A stretch of DNA of 64,000 bases from Stenurella melanura (Eukaryota; Arthropoda; Insecta; Coleoptera; Cerambycidae), in NCBI GenBank assembly GCA_963583905.1, contig OY757310.1, positions 88,245,546 to 88,309,545 on the forward strand, written 5' to 3'. Positions 11,201 to 22,400 of the stretch are shown here, in pieces. Every line of letters begins with the position of its first letter. The stretch's first letter is position 1. Below the pieces are notes generated by a model. That model was not told the origin of the DNA. It was given only the letters and a program-made list of their open reading frames with translations, and did not search any database. A program made the translations under genes and the position numbers.

Positions 11201-14200
11201 TATTGATGATTGAAAGAAATATTTGAAATCACAGAACTGCTTTGTTTCTCTGTAAGCGGCCTGACCCGAACATGCAATCGCTAAGTTTCGTTCGGCCTCA
11301 TATGCTTCCAAACGGCCACTCGCAGATTGCACTTGTTTTACTCATGTTCGTAGCGGCGTGGTTTATAGTGTATATACCTGCAGTGTCAGTTTGATTGTCT
11401 AACCGAAAAGAAAGAACTCAACACTTTAATCTGCATCCGCCACTTCAACTTTTTACATCAATTAAGAAAATGTAAACATGTCCAATATGTTTCTTCTCAA
11501 CCAGGCCTGGATTGGAAGAATTTTCCGGCCCTGGCCCTGACCAGAAACCGGCCCTCACGCATCTTAATTTTATTGTCACAGATACATTACGTAAAATATG
11601 CTTATATATTTATCAATATATTTATATATCAATTTATAAATATTTTGTACGAAATATTTTATTAAACTAAAGGATGAACAGTTTTTCAAAGATTCGCTCC
11701 TAGTGGTGAAGTCATTTATAATATCTTCTGTTTCTATATTTACAATGATGTCCTATTCTACTGACATCAGAAGTAGGGCATCCAAGTGCTCTTGTGTAAG
11801 ATAACTTCTAAGCCTATTTTGAAGAAATTTTAACTTGGAGAAAGTTCTTTCAAAAGAGATTTGGGTGCACGACAAAGTTAAACATATTAATAAGTAAGCT
11901 ATATAATAAATTATTGTAACATACTGTATGCAATTTAAGTTGGAGCAAATCTTTAAAACAATACACAGCACAATGTTTGTATGTTAGTCACCGTGCGATC
12001 TTCGAAGTCCGCTTCCTATAAGATCGATTTACTCTCTTTATTCACCAAGATTTAAGAGTGAGCTATACCTAGGATTGGTGGGAAAGGGGGATAAAGCGCC
12101 AAATGAAGAGATATCTCTCTTATAATCAAATTTTAGCCAAAAATATTCTTCAACAACCCTGTAGTATTTATTTATGTACAACTTACACTTACACAGTTAA
12201 ATGACATCACCCAATTTGCAAAAAACAACTTGTTCTTAATCATAATTTTAATGATTACCAATAAGCTGTTTTTTGCAGGGTGATGTTATATTTAATTGAA
12301 AATAAGTGGAAGTTGTACATAAATAAATACTACAGGGTTGTTGAAGAATATATTTGGCTAAAATTAGATTATTAGGAAGGTATCTCTTCATTTGGTGCTT
12401 TATCCTCCTTCCCCATCAATCTTAGGTATAGCTCACTCTTAATCTCGCTTCATTTGCTTGCCAGATCTTTTAGCTCACTTTGGATATCTGCCGAGGTCAC
12501 ACTTACGATACTATCACAGAGATTTGTTATTTGATCCGCAATATTTTGAAATGAATCCACTGGTAAACTATTCCCTTTTACAAAATATGGGAGATCTAAC
12601 CAAGATCCGAAAATAATGTTTTATGTCCTGTAAATCTATTATTTAAACTGTGTAAAGCATTGTCATAAATTATATTATAAACCAGTATTTAAATATTTTT
12701 TTTTTGGATCGGAAATACATTCGTCAATACTATTTTCACCAAACATCCTTCTTCTTACAATTCGTCTTGCAACAAAACTGGTTGTAAAATATGGTTCTCT
12801 TTCCACTTCAATGACAATTTCACTATTATTATCATCTGTTGGGATTTGTTTTAATTCATCCATTTTCTGATTTTCCCAGGCGACAAATTTTTTAGCCGAT
12901 GCCAATTCTGACCCAAAATTTCTCGAGCCCGTTTTGAGCCGACCATATATTAAAATACTATAGCCCTTTATTTGAAAATAAAAACAAATCACAAAATAAT
13001 TCTAGTAATAAAGGCGTGTTAAAAATGCCAAATAAGCAATATTTTCCGTTTTTATTCTTAAAAGTATTTGTCATTTTCTTTTTTGGAAAATCGGCCCACT
13101 GGGCGGGCTCCGGCGGCGGCTCACCGGGCATGTTCTCAACTATATTAAACAATTCTTAATTTAAGATATTATTTTTATCTGTGCACATAATACAAGGCAT
13201 TATATTTAAAAAAATATAAGGTGAATTTTCGGCATCACAAAGACACCGCCACTCTTGTGGTAAACAATAATAATAGTAAAAGAAACCGCAACTTAAACAT
13301 ATAGAAAGCACTTGAAACAAAAAAAGGTTCAATAACAATAATTATTTTATTACACAATGACCAATGGCATGTGAGCCTGTTTCATATGCACATACGCATT
13401 ATGGAGCCAATACTACAGACTTGTCGGTACATTTTCAGCTTTTGACAGAAGTAAATGTTTTACAAATTATTATGGCGTCGAGTGGTTTTCCATTAAATGA
13501 AACAGTACTTCCGTGGATTCAAGATTTTCCGGAACTGCGGTTTAACGGTGTAGAACTTTTCTGTACCAGCTGCGATAAAACACTTTCATGGACACGCAAA
13601 CATTTTAAAACATGTTTCATCTGAACGTCATAAAAACTCAAATACATGGATATTTCTCACGAATCCCTCTAGCTATAGGCAACCTTCAATGTAAGCCGAA
13701 AACAGATCAATATACAGTAATTGATGCAATGAACTTTATACTTGATCTACGTCAATATATTTTTAGAGTATCAGGGGATGTTGTTGAAATACAAACTGGA
13801 TACAGTGTTAAGAAACAACCCCCGTTTTACAACATTCTTGAGTGTGGTGGACCTATTAAGTGGCAAAGAAGTGAACTGTTAAATGCCGGACATACATCTG
13901 CCATCTATAAGAAAATATACTTATTTTAAATACATCGGTAGACGTTGAAAGATCCTTTTCACAACACAAGTGGATATTTAGTGACAGGTGCCGGAGTTTA
14001 ACTTCGGACCATTTAGAACAAATGCAAATAATAGATTTTTAATAATAATAATACATTTTATAAAAAATTGTTTTTTTTTGTGCAAATTGTAAAATATTGA
14101 CGTCTGTAATTTTCACTTATGTATATTCAATAAATAACATTTTTCATAGCAATAACTGAAATAAATGGATGTCACAGGTGGTATTTGAATTAACTGCAAA

Positions 14201-15896
14201 TTAAACTTGATTCTCATCGAAAAAGCAATAAAGAAGGTCACATTCATGTTTTGATTGAATGTATGATAAACAAGTTACAAAACAAATTAAATTACATGAA
14301 ATGCACTTTTTGGGATCTTTTGGGATGTGATCTGCGAATAAAGATAATTGAATAAGACTTCAACTTTATATAGTGTTTTGGCATAGGACACCTAGTTTTT
14401 GAGTAAATTACGACAATAAAGCATACAAAATTGATTTTTCCAATGGGGTGGAAAAAGGCTAGAACTTGAAAATGCTCTCCGTTAGTTTTCATAGTAACGG
14501 AAATATCATAAACTTGAAAAAAGTCTTGCTACTTTTTGTAGACGGTTATTTTTATAGATTCGGTAGGAAATGGTAAAAAACATCACTTTAATAACATTTA
14601 AAATTTATCTAATAAAAACTAATCTTCTTGGTCAATCATATAAATATATACTTAGGTACTTATACAAATTTCATTCCTTCTGTTAACAAAGTATTGTTGG
14701 TCTTTGTGTTTGTACCAATCGTAAAATCATGGTATATAAAAATGTCTACATCTAGGTACACCCTGCATCTTATCTGAGTGACGTATCGTTAGTTACTTAT
14801 ATCCTACTTAAATTTTTATTTTCAATTACTATATTAGGTACTTTAATTCTTATCTTTAATGATTCCCACTTATTTTTTTAAAAGTTTCATGTAGTTAAAA
14901 TATTATATCTGATTAGGTATAATGTTAAGCCAAAGATAAACAATTTTAAGTGACTAATTAAATATTGGTACAACCCAACTAAGTATTTGAAAAAATAAGA
15001 ATATGTAGGTACACAATTATACAATCCAAAATAATGAAAAGTATAATACCTACTTTACTTATGTGCTCTCCTACTGAGGCAAAATTAGCATGACTAAACA
15101 AATTTAAAAGGTCATCTTTATAATTTCCTTATCGACATGAAGTAGGTAATTGTGCTTTTTCTACAGAGGCATCTTAAACATGACAAAGCAAATTTGAAAG
15201 CTTATCTTTATAATTTTTTAATCAAGAAATTAAATGAAGTTACCCATGCCCTTCGCACTACGAAAACGAAGAGTAGGTAGGTATATTGCATCCTTTTATC
15301 AGTACTTAGCTTTTAATTGGAACAAAATCATGAAATCTTCACACTAAGCACCTATTATACTTAATCAAAATCGATATAAGTATATGCATATATTGAAATA
15401 TTCAAAAACAATATTCAGTCTAAAAAATATGTTGTGATGTGATGGTGTAGTCTTTCTGAGTATTCCTACCTTGAATGCAATAGCAGCATTATTAACTAAT
15501 ACATCTATCCCCCCATGAGATTCTTGAATGTGTTTTTTAAATTTATCGACACTAGCTTGATCACCAATATCCAGTTGATGAAATAATGGTGCAAAACCAA
15601 GCTCTTTTAATTTTGCAATGGCAGCTTTCCCTCTTTCTTCATCCCTAGCCGTTAAGTACACAGAACCGTCGAATTTTTCACATAGGCCCTTCACTATCGC
15701 ATACCCAATACCTTTGTTACTTCCTGTCACCTAAAAGAAGTATTTATGTTATTGAAATATGTTATTTGGATATTTAGCAGATAGCTTTCACACACTCAAT
15801 ATTTAATATGAAAACTGAAATTAAACAAATACTTGATAACATATTTTTTAAAGATTTAATTTCACTTACGACAGCAATCTTTTGAACGGTAGTCAT
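4933..15896 (-). CDS. Carbonyl reductase (NADPH), CBR1-like SDR, 4 exons, 279 aa
   Basis: The product is a cytosolic short-chain dehydrogenase/reductase that would use NADPH to reduce carbonyl compounds; the exact substrate cannot be read from sequence. Minus-strand exons are 15870-15896, 15470-15730, 8958-9196 and 4933-5245, and they total 840 nt including the stop. Residues 11-19 form the TGSNKGIGY cofactor-binding loop and NNAAIAFK ends exon 2. The catalytic residues are present: Asn114 (NYFGT), Ser139/Ser140 (NVSSSAG), Tyr193 and Lys197 (SAYVVSK). Tyr and Lys fall at the positions known for human CBR1 (277 aa), so the model is full length. The start ATG follows a short non-coding stretch and is the only one upstream of the Rossmann motif. 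Introns 2 (6.3 kb) and 3 (3.7 kb) are packed with transposons. The gene is head to head with exportin-2. Animals often carry several CBR1 paralogues, so orthology is not settled. Confidence 0.93.
6686..7045. repeat. 'CAGGGTGGCC' repeat with TTCCCTGA words
   Basis: The block begins CAGGGTGGCCACC and contains several imperfect words of the form TTCCCYGAYTTTT. Similar words in opposite orientation occur at 62460-62861, so this looks like a dispersed family. The right boundary is uncertain. Confidence 0.45.
8049..8540. repeat. Direct tandem duplication, ~243-bp unit, two copies
   Basis: Landmarks recur at a constant offset: CACCAAATCC at about 8141 and 8382, TCAAAATATAATCTAG at about 8225 and 8468, and CGTTATAATACATACG at about 8250 and 8493. 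The copies have diverged. A short ACAGACAGACAG run follows near 8580. Confidence 0.75.
8958..9196 (-). CDS. Carbonyl reductase exon 3
   Basis: Residues 97-175 plus two bases of codon 176. It contains catalytic Asn114 and the serine pair 139/140. The donor GTAAGT and the acceptor after a pyrimidine-rich tract are both clear on the minus strand. Confidence 0.92.
9600..11090 (+). mobile_element. Mariner-like DD41D element, degenerate
   Basis: A transposase fossil (9843-10986) is flanked by weakly matching inverted ends. The left segment near 9600-9635 (TGTTTACTG, GGTGGTAAAAAACAC) corresponds to an inverted right segment near 11050-11085 (TGTTTCTTCTG, GGTAGTAAAACAC). The ends have diverged, and I could not identify an exact terminus or TA duplication. 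It lies in intron 2 of the reductase, in the opposite orientation to the gene. Confidence 0.5.
9843..10986 (+). pseudogene. DD41D mariner-family transposase, disrupted by a frameshift and a stop
   Basis: The long open part (9862-10815) encodes an N-terminal helix-turn-helix (about 15-60, with TPSLSTIHRIIRNF) and a DDE core: FTDESSF, then FQQDGCPARN, then SPDLSPNDFFLWG. The second and third Asp are 41 residues apart (DD41D). Two lesions are visible. The family-like start MEVYQLDE at 9843 is out of frame with the rest, because the following A run is one base longer than the frame needs. An in-frame TAA at 10813-10815 cuts off about 30 or more residues, whose continuation SITPNMVSNVRRGFYDRV stays in frame to a TGA at 10984-10986. 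A shorter protein from ATG 9862 could in principle be made, but the element looks inactive. Confidence 0.85.
11502..13000 (-). pseudogene. hAT-family transposase fossil (zf-MYM1-like lineage), interrupted
   Basis: Minus-strand fragments come in the order expected for a hAT transposase. 12675-12992 carries ARRIVRRRMFGEN and ISDPKKKY. 12470-12670 reads YNLYDNALHSLNNRFTGHK in pieces. 11753-11971 ends with SFERTFSKLKFLQNRLRS, the C-terminal dimerisation motif of hAT transposases, and then a stop. A foldback (12049-12444) has been inserted in the middle. A CAGGCCTGGATTGG sequence at 11502, followed by GGCCCTGGCC words, looks like one hAT terminus; I could not find its partner. A related fossil lies at 39942-40870. 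Confidence 0.7.
12049..12444. repeat. Foldback (hairpin) element inside a hAT fossil
   Basis: The arms run from 12049 to about 12227 and from about 12263 to 12444. Outer ends read GATTTAAGAGTGAGCTATAC on the left and GATTAAGAGTGAGCTATAC inverted on the right. The loop is about 35 bp. The two arms differ by scattered substitutions and small indels. The element splits a hAT transposase fossil, so it is younger than that element. No coding capacity is present. Confidence 0.82.
13364..14041 (+). pseudogene. hAT-derived fossil with CGGBP1-like zinc finger and dimerisation end
   Basis: The first frame (13364-13624) holds a BED/CGGBP1-like finger: FPELRFNGVELFCTSCDKTL followed by RKHFKTC. A frame change near 13615 continues with HLNVIKTQIHGYFSRI. 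The end of the segment (about 13936-14041) reads NTSVDVERSFSQHKWIFSDR and stops at TAA; VERSFS plus the downstream region match the hAT C-terminal dimerisation domain. Most of the transposase core is missing between the two, so this is an internally deleted copy. It differs from the zf-MYM1-like fossil next door in both motif and strand. Confidence 0.6.
14042..15469. other. Intronic sequence, nothing recognised
   Basis: AT-rich sequence with repeated TAGGTA/TACCTA words. No gene, RNA or inverted repeat that I can support. Confidence 0.4.
15470..15730 (-). CDS. Carbonyl reductase exon 2
   Basis: Residues 10-96 with the nucleotide-binding loop TGSNKGIGY and the NNAA motif. The donor GTAGGA follows GCATTCAAG; reading on past it gives unrelated residues, which confirms the exon end. 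Confidence 0.92.
15870..15896 (-). CDS. Carbonyl reductase exon 1 (start)
   Basis: A 27-nt first coding exon, MTTVQKIAV, with a GTAAGT donor right after the ninth codon. A 139-bp intron separates it from exon 2. The residues make up the first beta strand leading into the TGxxxGIG loop, as in CBR1. Confidence 0.88.
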
Positions 15897-16165
15897 ATTC
15901 TAAGTTGCACGTTCCAAATGGGATTAATATTATAAAATTATCAATTCAAATTATAGGTATATCTTTGAAAATTACACTTTTCTAGGTTAACGTTTTGTCG
16001 GCTTCTTACAGCATGAAACTGAACAGTGAACGAGTGAACACAATGCAACTCTGAATGCTTATTTGTTTTGATTAATGCAAACCGTCGCTTAGCAATTTAT
16101 TTATTGAAATCAATAGCTCCCACCACAGCACATTTTTGTAAACAACCCCCACCAACTCGTGCCTA

Positions 16166-16173
16166 TGACGTCA
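16166..16173. promoter_or_regulatory. CRE-type site TGACGTCA
   Basis: A perfect palindromic CREB/ATF binding word lies 220 bp upstream of the exportin start codon and 270 bp from the reductase start codon. Function is inferred from position and sequence only. Confidence 0.45.
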
Positions 16174-16223
16174 GGATGAGTGTTTTGTTTATTTGGAGTG
16201 TGTTCTTCTGGTTGCCGCTGTAG

Positions 16224-16232
16224 GGCGCGAAA
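16224..16232. promoter_or_regulatory. E2F-type site (GGCGCGAAA)
   Basis: The word is the reverse complement of TTTCGCGCC, which fits the E2F/DP consensus. Exportin-2 (CAS) is known as a proliferation-linked gene in animals, so an E2F input would make sense. This is inference. Confidence 0.4.
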
Positions 16233-16392
16233 AAGTCCTTGGATATTCGAAGTTTACCGAAAGCAACCCGATACCGGTGACCGGCTGCGATTTAATTTGA
16301 TTGATTGAGGTTATAATAACCGTCAATGAAAGCATTTTGAATCGTGCTTTTAAAAGTGGTTGATTATTGTGGAATAATAAATTTGATTTAAA

Positions 16393-16477
16393 ATGGAAAT
16401 TTCTGATGAGAATTTACAAACTTTGGGTCGCTATTTGCAAGAAACTCTAAATCCGGATGTTAATATAAGGAGACCTG
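16393..16477 (+). CDS. Cse1: Exportin-2 exon 1
   Basis: Residues 1-28 plus one base. Ends before GTAGGT; the next in-frame codons in the intron give a stop almost at once. Confidence 0.93.
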
Positions 16478-19400
16478 GTAGGTGAATAAACTGTGCTTGT
16501 GTAAATATTATCTTACTAATTTTTAGCTGAGAAGTTTTTGGAAGGAGTCGAAGTAAACCAGAATTATCCACTTCTGTTATTAAACCTTGTTCATAAGCCT
16601 GAGGTAGATATGACTATTCGTGTAGCTGGAGCTGTAGCGTTTAAAAATTACATCAAACGTAACTGGCCAGTCGTAAGTATTGCAGTTTACCTTTTTATTA
16701 TCATCTCTCATACAACATATCTATTCATTTTAGGAAGAAGATCAACCAGATCGTATTCATGAATCTGATCGATCAGCAATTAAAAATTTAATCGTAACTT
16801 TAATGTTGACTTCTCCAGAATCAATACAAAAGCAGTTGAGTGATGCAATTAGTATTATAGGAAAAACTGATTTTCCCTTAAAGTGGCCTGAACTTATAAC
16901 ACAAATGGTTGAAAAGTTTTCCACAGGTAATTAACAAATTAAAATCTCAAGTAAAGCACAATGCATATGAAGTTCGAGATTAAGCCCTTTTCCACGGCAG
17001 ACCAACCGTTAAAAAAAAAGACCTTCCGCTGGGACCATTTGATATTTTGAGGCTCACACATAGTTATATTTCACTCAATAGGTTCAGCTTCTTAATACAG
17101 ATGGTGTCTCGTTTAAACATCAAAATTTGGGCTTACTTACTTCTGACATAGAAGACAGGGACTATACATAAGCAAAAGCTTGCCGCGGTACCTTTGATAT
17201 TGGTGGTCTGATTTCTATGACCTCGAAGTGACAATATGTCTTAATACACTCAGAGAAATGATGTACATATGAAATATATCAATATTTCGGTCTAATACAC
17301 TGTGCACTGGGAAAACTATCTTGTTTTATATTTACATGGTTAATACCTACTGTAGTAGGAAAACTTTGAACAGAAATACCTAACTAGGATTTTTGTCATC
17401 TAAACGAGGAACAGTGGTTATGCCTGAAAATAATTTAAAAAATGTTAAGCAATACAGTTCCAAAAATGTATAGGTACTGTGTTTTTTTTTATATCTACAT
17501 ACTTCTTTAAAATTCTATAGCAGAAAGACTCCTCAATTGCACTTTTGTCAGCTACATCTTGTTTCAGTCCATGTATAAAAATTATTGGAATGGCTTCATC
17601 AAACAAACGTTTACGTGTTCCTTAACAAATGTATCTTTCTTCGAAATGTTTCTCACATAACTTATAATTTATGTGAAGCTTATTCACGTCTATATCAAGT
17701 AGATCATGCCTTAAACATACCTTCAACTAAATTGCAGCCCCTGAAAATACAAAATTCACGTTAAATAATTATGTTCCTTTATAATATTTAAGCTTTGCTA
17801 TGATATCAAAGAACCCCATCCTGTAGCTGCAACTGATAAGAAAATGTTTCCTTTCACATTACATCTTTTCAACTGCTATTTATTTAGTATAGTTGTTTCA
17901 GTAATATAAATTTCTACCTACCTTTAGGTAAGATCTTTGGGAAATAAAAAGGAGCTTATTGTTTCACCTGCCTTCAAAAACACCAAAAATCAAATAAATA
18001 AATAAAGGCAGAATAAAAAATTGTCAAGAATTAAACAAAAAAGTCACCAAAATCATCAACCACCGTGTAAGCATTGAAAGACTGTCAATCGCACAATGTC
18101 AAGAATTGTCATATCGCTTGTCCCACCGCAGGCTAGCTTTGGCTTCTGTATAGTTCGTGTCTTCTGTGCTTTTGATGAAAATGGAAGTTGCAAGAACTTG
18201 AAAACTTTTTTTTTTATGATGTCATTTTAACATTTTTTGTAAAATCACTGGTTTTCAGAATATTTGAACTTTTTTAACTAACAAAAATCCTCATAACATA
18301 AGTTTTAAGTGGGACAGGGGATGTCCTGTGTATATTGGATCTTGTGATCTATTTAGACTTTAATGTAGGTACTTAAATTTACACTTGAGTTAATGTTTGG
18401 TACATTTTTTTTGTTAGTTTTTCCCACATTGCGATTGTTTAAAATTGCTTTTAAACAAAATAGTATACGAGGTTGATTTATTGATATTTAATTATATACC
18501 TACATTGAAATATAAATTAAGACTGATTAGAAAATTTCCACTGACATTGTAAATTTCAACTCAGTTTTATACCATAACTGTTTAATTAAGAAATAGATGG
18601 ATAGATAATGTTGTGATATCAAAAATTATATTGGTTAAAGATGGACATGAAATTATAAACTGCTGTCTTAACTTGTCATCCTTCTATAATGATTATGTCA
18701 AAGTTTTCCAATTTACATCCCCTCACACTGACATCATTTGCAATAATATGCACTAGTTTTTAATTCTAGAGATAAAATAATAGTAAACTAAAAAGGATAC
18801 TAACATTTTTATTAACACAAAGGCGAATTTAACAAAACTTAAAATTGTACCCTGCCATGTTCAATGCTCAAGCATGAGGAGGCAGGCGCCTCATGCTATG
18901 AAAAGCATTCTGAAGCATTAATAACATGGTTGCACATTCTTCAACAGTGTTTTGTTCCAGTTCTTGCAAATTGGGTACTTACAGTTCTGAAAATCATTTT
19001 TGAGGTAGGTAGAACAAAATAGTGCTTCACATCCTCATATTTTGAGAATTGACATGAAGATGAAACCATGCTTCGTCAGAAAATAATGTCAAGTTTAGTA
19101 GGTCATACAATTATTGGACAAGCCACTGGCAGTATGCGAGACATCAGGACAGCTATTCTGTATCAATGTGATGTGATGTGAACATATGTTTTTAATGAGA
19201 AAGTGGGCGGAGTTCTCTTGAAAACCAAAATTGTATATTCAGTAACTGTGGGAGCGGTCATATCACGCCAAAAATCGGAGAACTTGCTTCTCTTAGTAAT
19301 TGTGAGGAAATGGGACCATCCACGTGTGAGAGAATAAAAGTATAACCTCACCTTTGGGCAAACTATCATTTTATTTGGATGCTGGTGGCCTGATATTTGT

Positions 19401-22400
19401 TACCTTGCATGATTAAACGAGCAATTTTGTGTTATTTAAAGTGTGGGATTTAAAAGGTGATAGGTAGATATTGGCATTGTACTAATTGCCAATAAGGTAC
19501 TAAGAGTTCTTAAGATTGCTGAAGATGCTCAAAAAAAGCATCAACTTCATTACACGATCAATCTCTTCGGAATATCAGATAGGGCTATTGTAATTGAGTT
19601 AATAAAAAACTTTTGGGATATTATAAAAGTTAGGTTAAGGTAAAGTCACCAATAATGGACATAGCTCCTATAGTGGACACTCATTTTTAAATTTCTTGAA
19701 ACTAGTCAACTACAGCTTTCTGTGACAAATGAAATAGTTTGGCACCACTGTATAACTTCGTTGTTAACACGGTACATCTACCGCGCCTTTAGACATCACC
19801 TCTTTTGAACAGTGATAAATTAAGTTGATGTTGCACTATTTTGATTGTTTTTACAAGTGGTTGTTACAAAGAAATGAACAAGTAAGTATTGAGTTTTTTC
19901 CTTTTTGACGTTTTAGTTTTAATAATAATCAAAATATGATATATTACTCTCACAAAGTTTAGTTCATTTTACTTAGTTTTCACTAGAATTCTTGTTGAAT
20001 AATGATTTTAAAGTTTGATAATGGGATGTCATCTTTAGGAACATGAAATGATGAATGTACCTATTATGGACATGGCATGTTCACTTTACGGATAACTGAC
20101 TTTTAACTTATATTGTCAGTGTTACCTACAATGTTATTTTAATGGTATTTAAGTGTGGCTATAAGTTTCATTAGTATACAAAAGTAGGAACCTATGGTGG
20201 ACATACCATGTCCACAATGCGGACATACCATGTTCACTATGGGTTCGTTCGTTAAATGTTAAGGAGAAAATATGTTTTTGCCTATTCTAATGTTCTTTAA
20301 ATACACTTTTTATTGATTGTTGTTGTTTGCATCAATTTTCTTTTTATCTCTCCAGCCTTCACCTTGTTTTATGCTGGTATTAATGGTGTTCACTATTGGT
20401 GGGTCCACTATTGGACCAACATAAAAATGCTATGTTCACTATTGGGTGATCCGCACAGGTTCGGTATTTTAATTTTTTTTTTTTATAAATAATTAATAAT
20501 ATTCAAAACTGAACATTTTTCCCTAAAAATAGACCTTGAGATTATCCACTACCATGCTCAAAATATTTTTAGTGGCGTTTACTAAACTGTCACAATAAAA
20601 TGTATCCTAAACATGTCCACCTTTGGTGCCTTTACCTTATATACAATTAAACTATTTATCACAAATTAAATTTACTTTCGTATTGCTCCGAACCATTATT
20701 ACAATCTCCAGGGACAACAGTGAAAATTTTCATGTTTTCTTGGCATGTTTTTGTGAACTGATTTGTAAATGTTCGACATACGTTGTAGTTGTGATGTTTT
20801 ATGGCACCATTCATCAGGTTGGGACGGATTTTTGATGTCATTATCCATTACCCATCAGCATTTACACATTTTGATGACTTTGCATGTCATAGAAACTCGC
20901 ATTTTGACAAGATGCATTTTCCATCATAACGACCTTCGATCATGGCATTGCGGCTCTTCTATTGGTTGAAATGTGAGAGCAACTGTTGGCAACGCTTGAA
21001 AGATCACATCAGATCCCCGCGTAGTCACTGTAGTTACAGAATAGTGTTTCTCTAACACCATTTCAGAAATTACAAATTCCACAACTAAAAACTGTGTTGG
21101 AACAAGTATCATTCCAACACACTGTTATGGAATAATACCGCATGGCTTTCGACAAATCAGAAGCTGTTGGTGGTTCGGTTGCTATGGTTACGTCGAACAA
21201 AAGGTAGCTTCGCATTTGACGTTTTGAACAGTTTTAAAGTTTTTTTGTATAATTTCTAAAATCTTGTTAAGAAAGTATAGTCTACAACACGTTTGGAATG
21301 GCATATTCCACACTCGCAAACCGTAGTCCTCGCCTTCGGCTCGGCCTACAAACTTTTCGCTCGTGTGGAATATGGGCCATTCCATAACTTGTTATAGAAT
21401 ATACTATTCTGTTCCCCTGTGAAGGGATCATGATATGAGCTTTCTCCTCTCAGGAGAAATGCTCGTGTTCACTGAAATTACAGAGTAGCTACCCTGAGGT
21501 GGTCTGTCGGCAAAAGAGTCCATTCTTACAATCATTTGGCATGTTCTATAATAAAGTCCAATTTCCTGAGAGAGATGTTTCAAAGGTTTTACGGCTCTTG
21601 TTCCATATGTTGACGAGCATCATTAACAACTTCTGTACGAATGGTTTGCCTACCGGCACCTTTTTTATGAGCCAGTTCTGCAAAGCCACCAGCACAATTA
21701 GGAACACATGCATAACATTTTTTTGGTACTATTGCTAAGTCTGGAAAGTTCTCCTGAAAATCGTTCAAACATAAACACTGGGTGTATTTCTCAAATTCTA
21801 TTAGTGAGTTAACCAATAGGCGGGTGGTCATAGAAGAAAAAAACATTTTTCTTAGTAGATGTGAAGTTAAATAGTCAACAAAACACGTAGGTGCAAAAAA
21901 AAATGAGAAAAAAAAATTACAGCGCCTGCAATTGACAAATTAAAGTTCCGTGATAATGGTGGAGCCCATAACGGGATTGACGTCAGTGGCCTGATATAAG
22001 CTCCGGCTCCACCCTACGCGCACGTATCCCGCATAGCGCAAGCAGCGAATCACTATAATATTTAAGTTTTGTCACATTTATCGGTGGTGTTTCTTAAAGT
22101 TCTAGTCGTATAATGCAACCGGGCGGGGTACCAGAAAGCCGATTCCCGAAACTTACCACATTTAGATGTGCAGATGATGTTTGATTTTTTGACAAGTAAT
22201 GTGAACCTAAATCAAGCTCAAAGCAGTGGCGCTAAATACCGTAAGTACCATACTTGCGGCATATTTTTTATTTGTATTCTATTTGTATTTATTATTTAGT
22301 GAAGTTTCGGTAGAGTTTAAACAAACTAACATTTGAATACGTATATAAAACAAGCAATCAGGTAACTTTCACCGTTTGTTTGTAAAGTATTTTGTTTCCT

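Larger units (their letters stand above)
9197..15469 (-). other. Carbonyl reductase intron 2
   Basis: A 6.3-kb intron that holds a mariner-like element (about 9600-11090), a hAT fossil split by a foldback (about 11502-13000) and a second hAT fossil (13364-14041). The last 1.4 kb (14042-15469) is AT-rich with many TAGGTA words and shows nothing I recognise. Confidence 0.7.
15897..16392. promoter_or_regulatory. Putative bidirectional promoter between carbonyl reductase and exportin-2
   Basis: The 496 bp between two divergent start codons must hold both 5' UTRs and promoters. It is less AT-rich than its surroundings around 16120-16290. It contains a perfect CRE palindrome and an E2F-like site. 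No TATA box stands out in the GC-richer part. Shared regulation is inferred from the layout alone. Confidence 0.6.

Noticed and set aside
16538..16762. Separate 74-codon gene
   Set aside because: It is exportin exon 2 read through into intron 2; the residues after NWPV are intronic.
20623..21846. Small protein-coding genes
   Set aside because: The frames overlap on both strands, have no family resemblance or splice logic, and cannot be told from chance.
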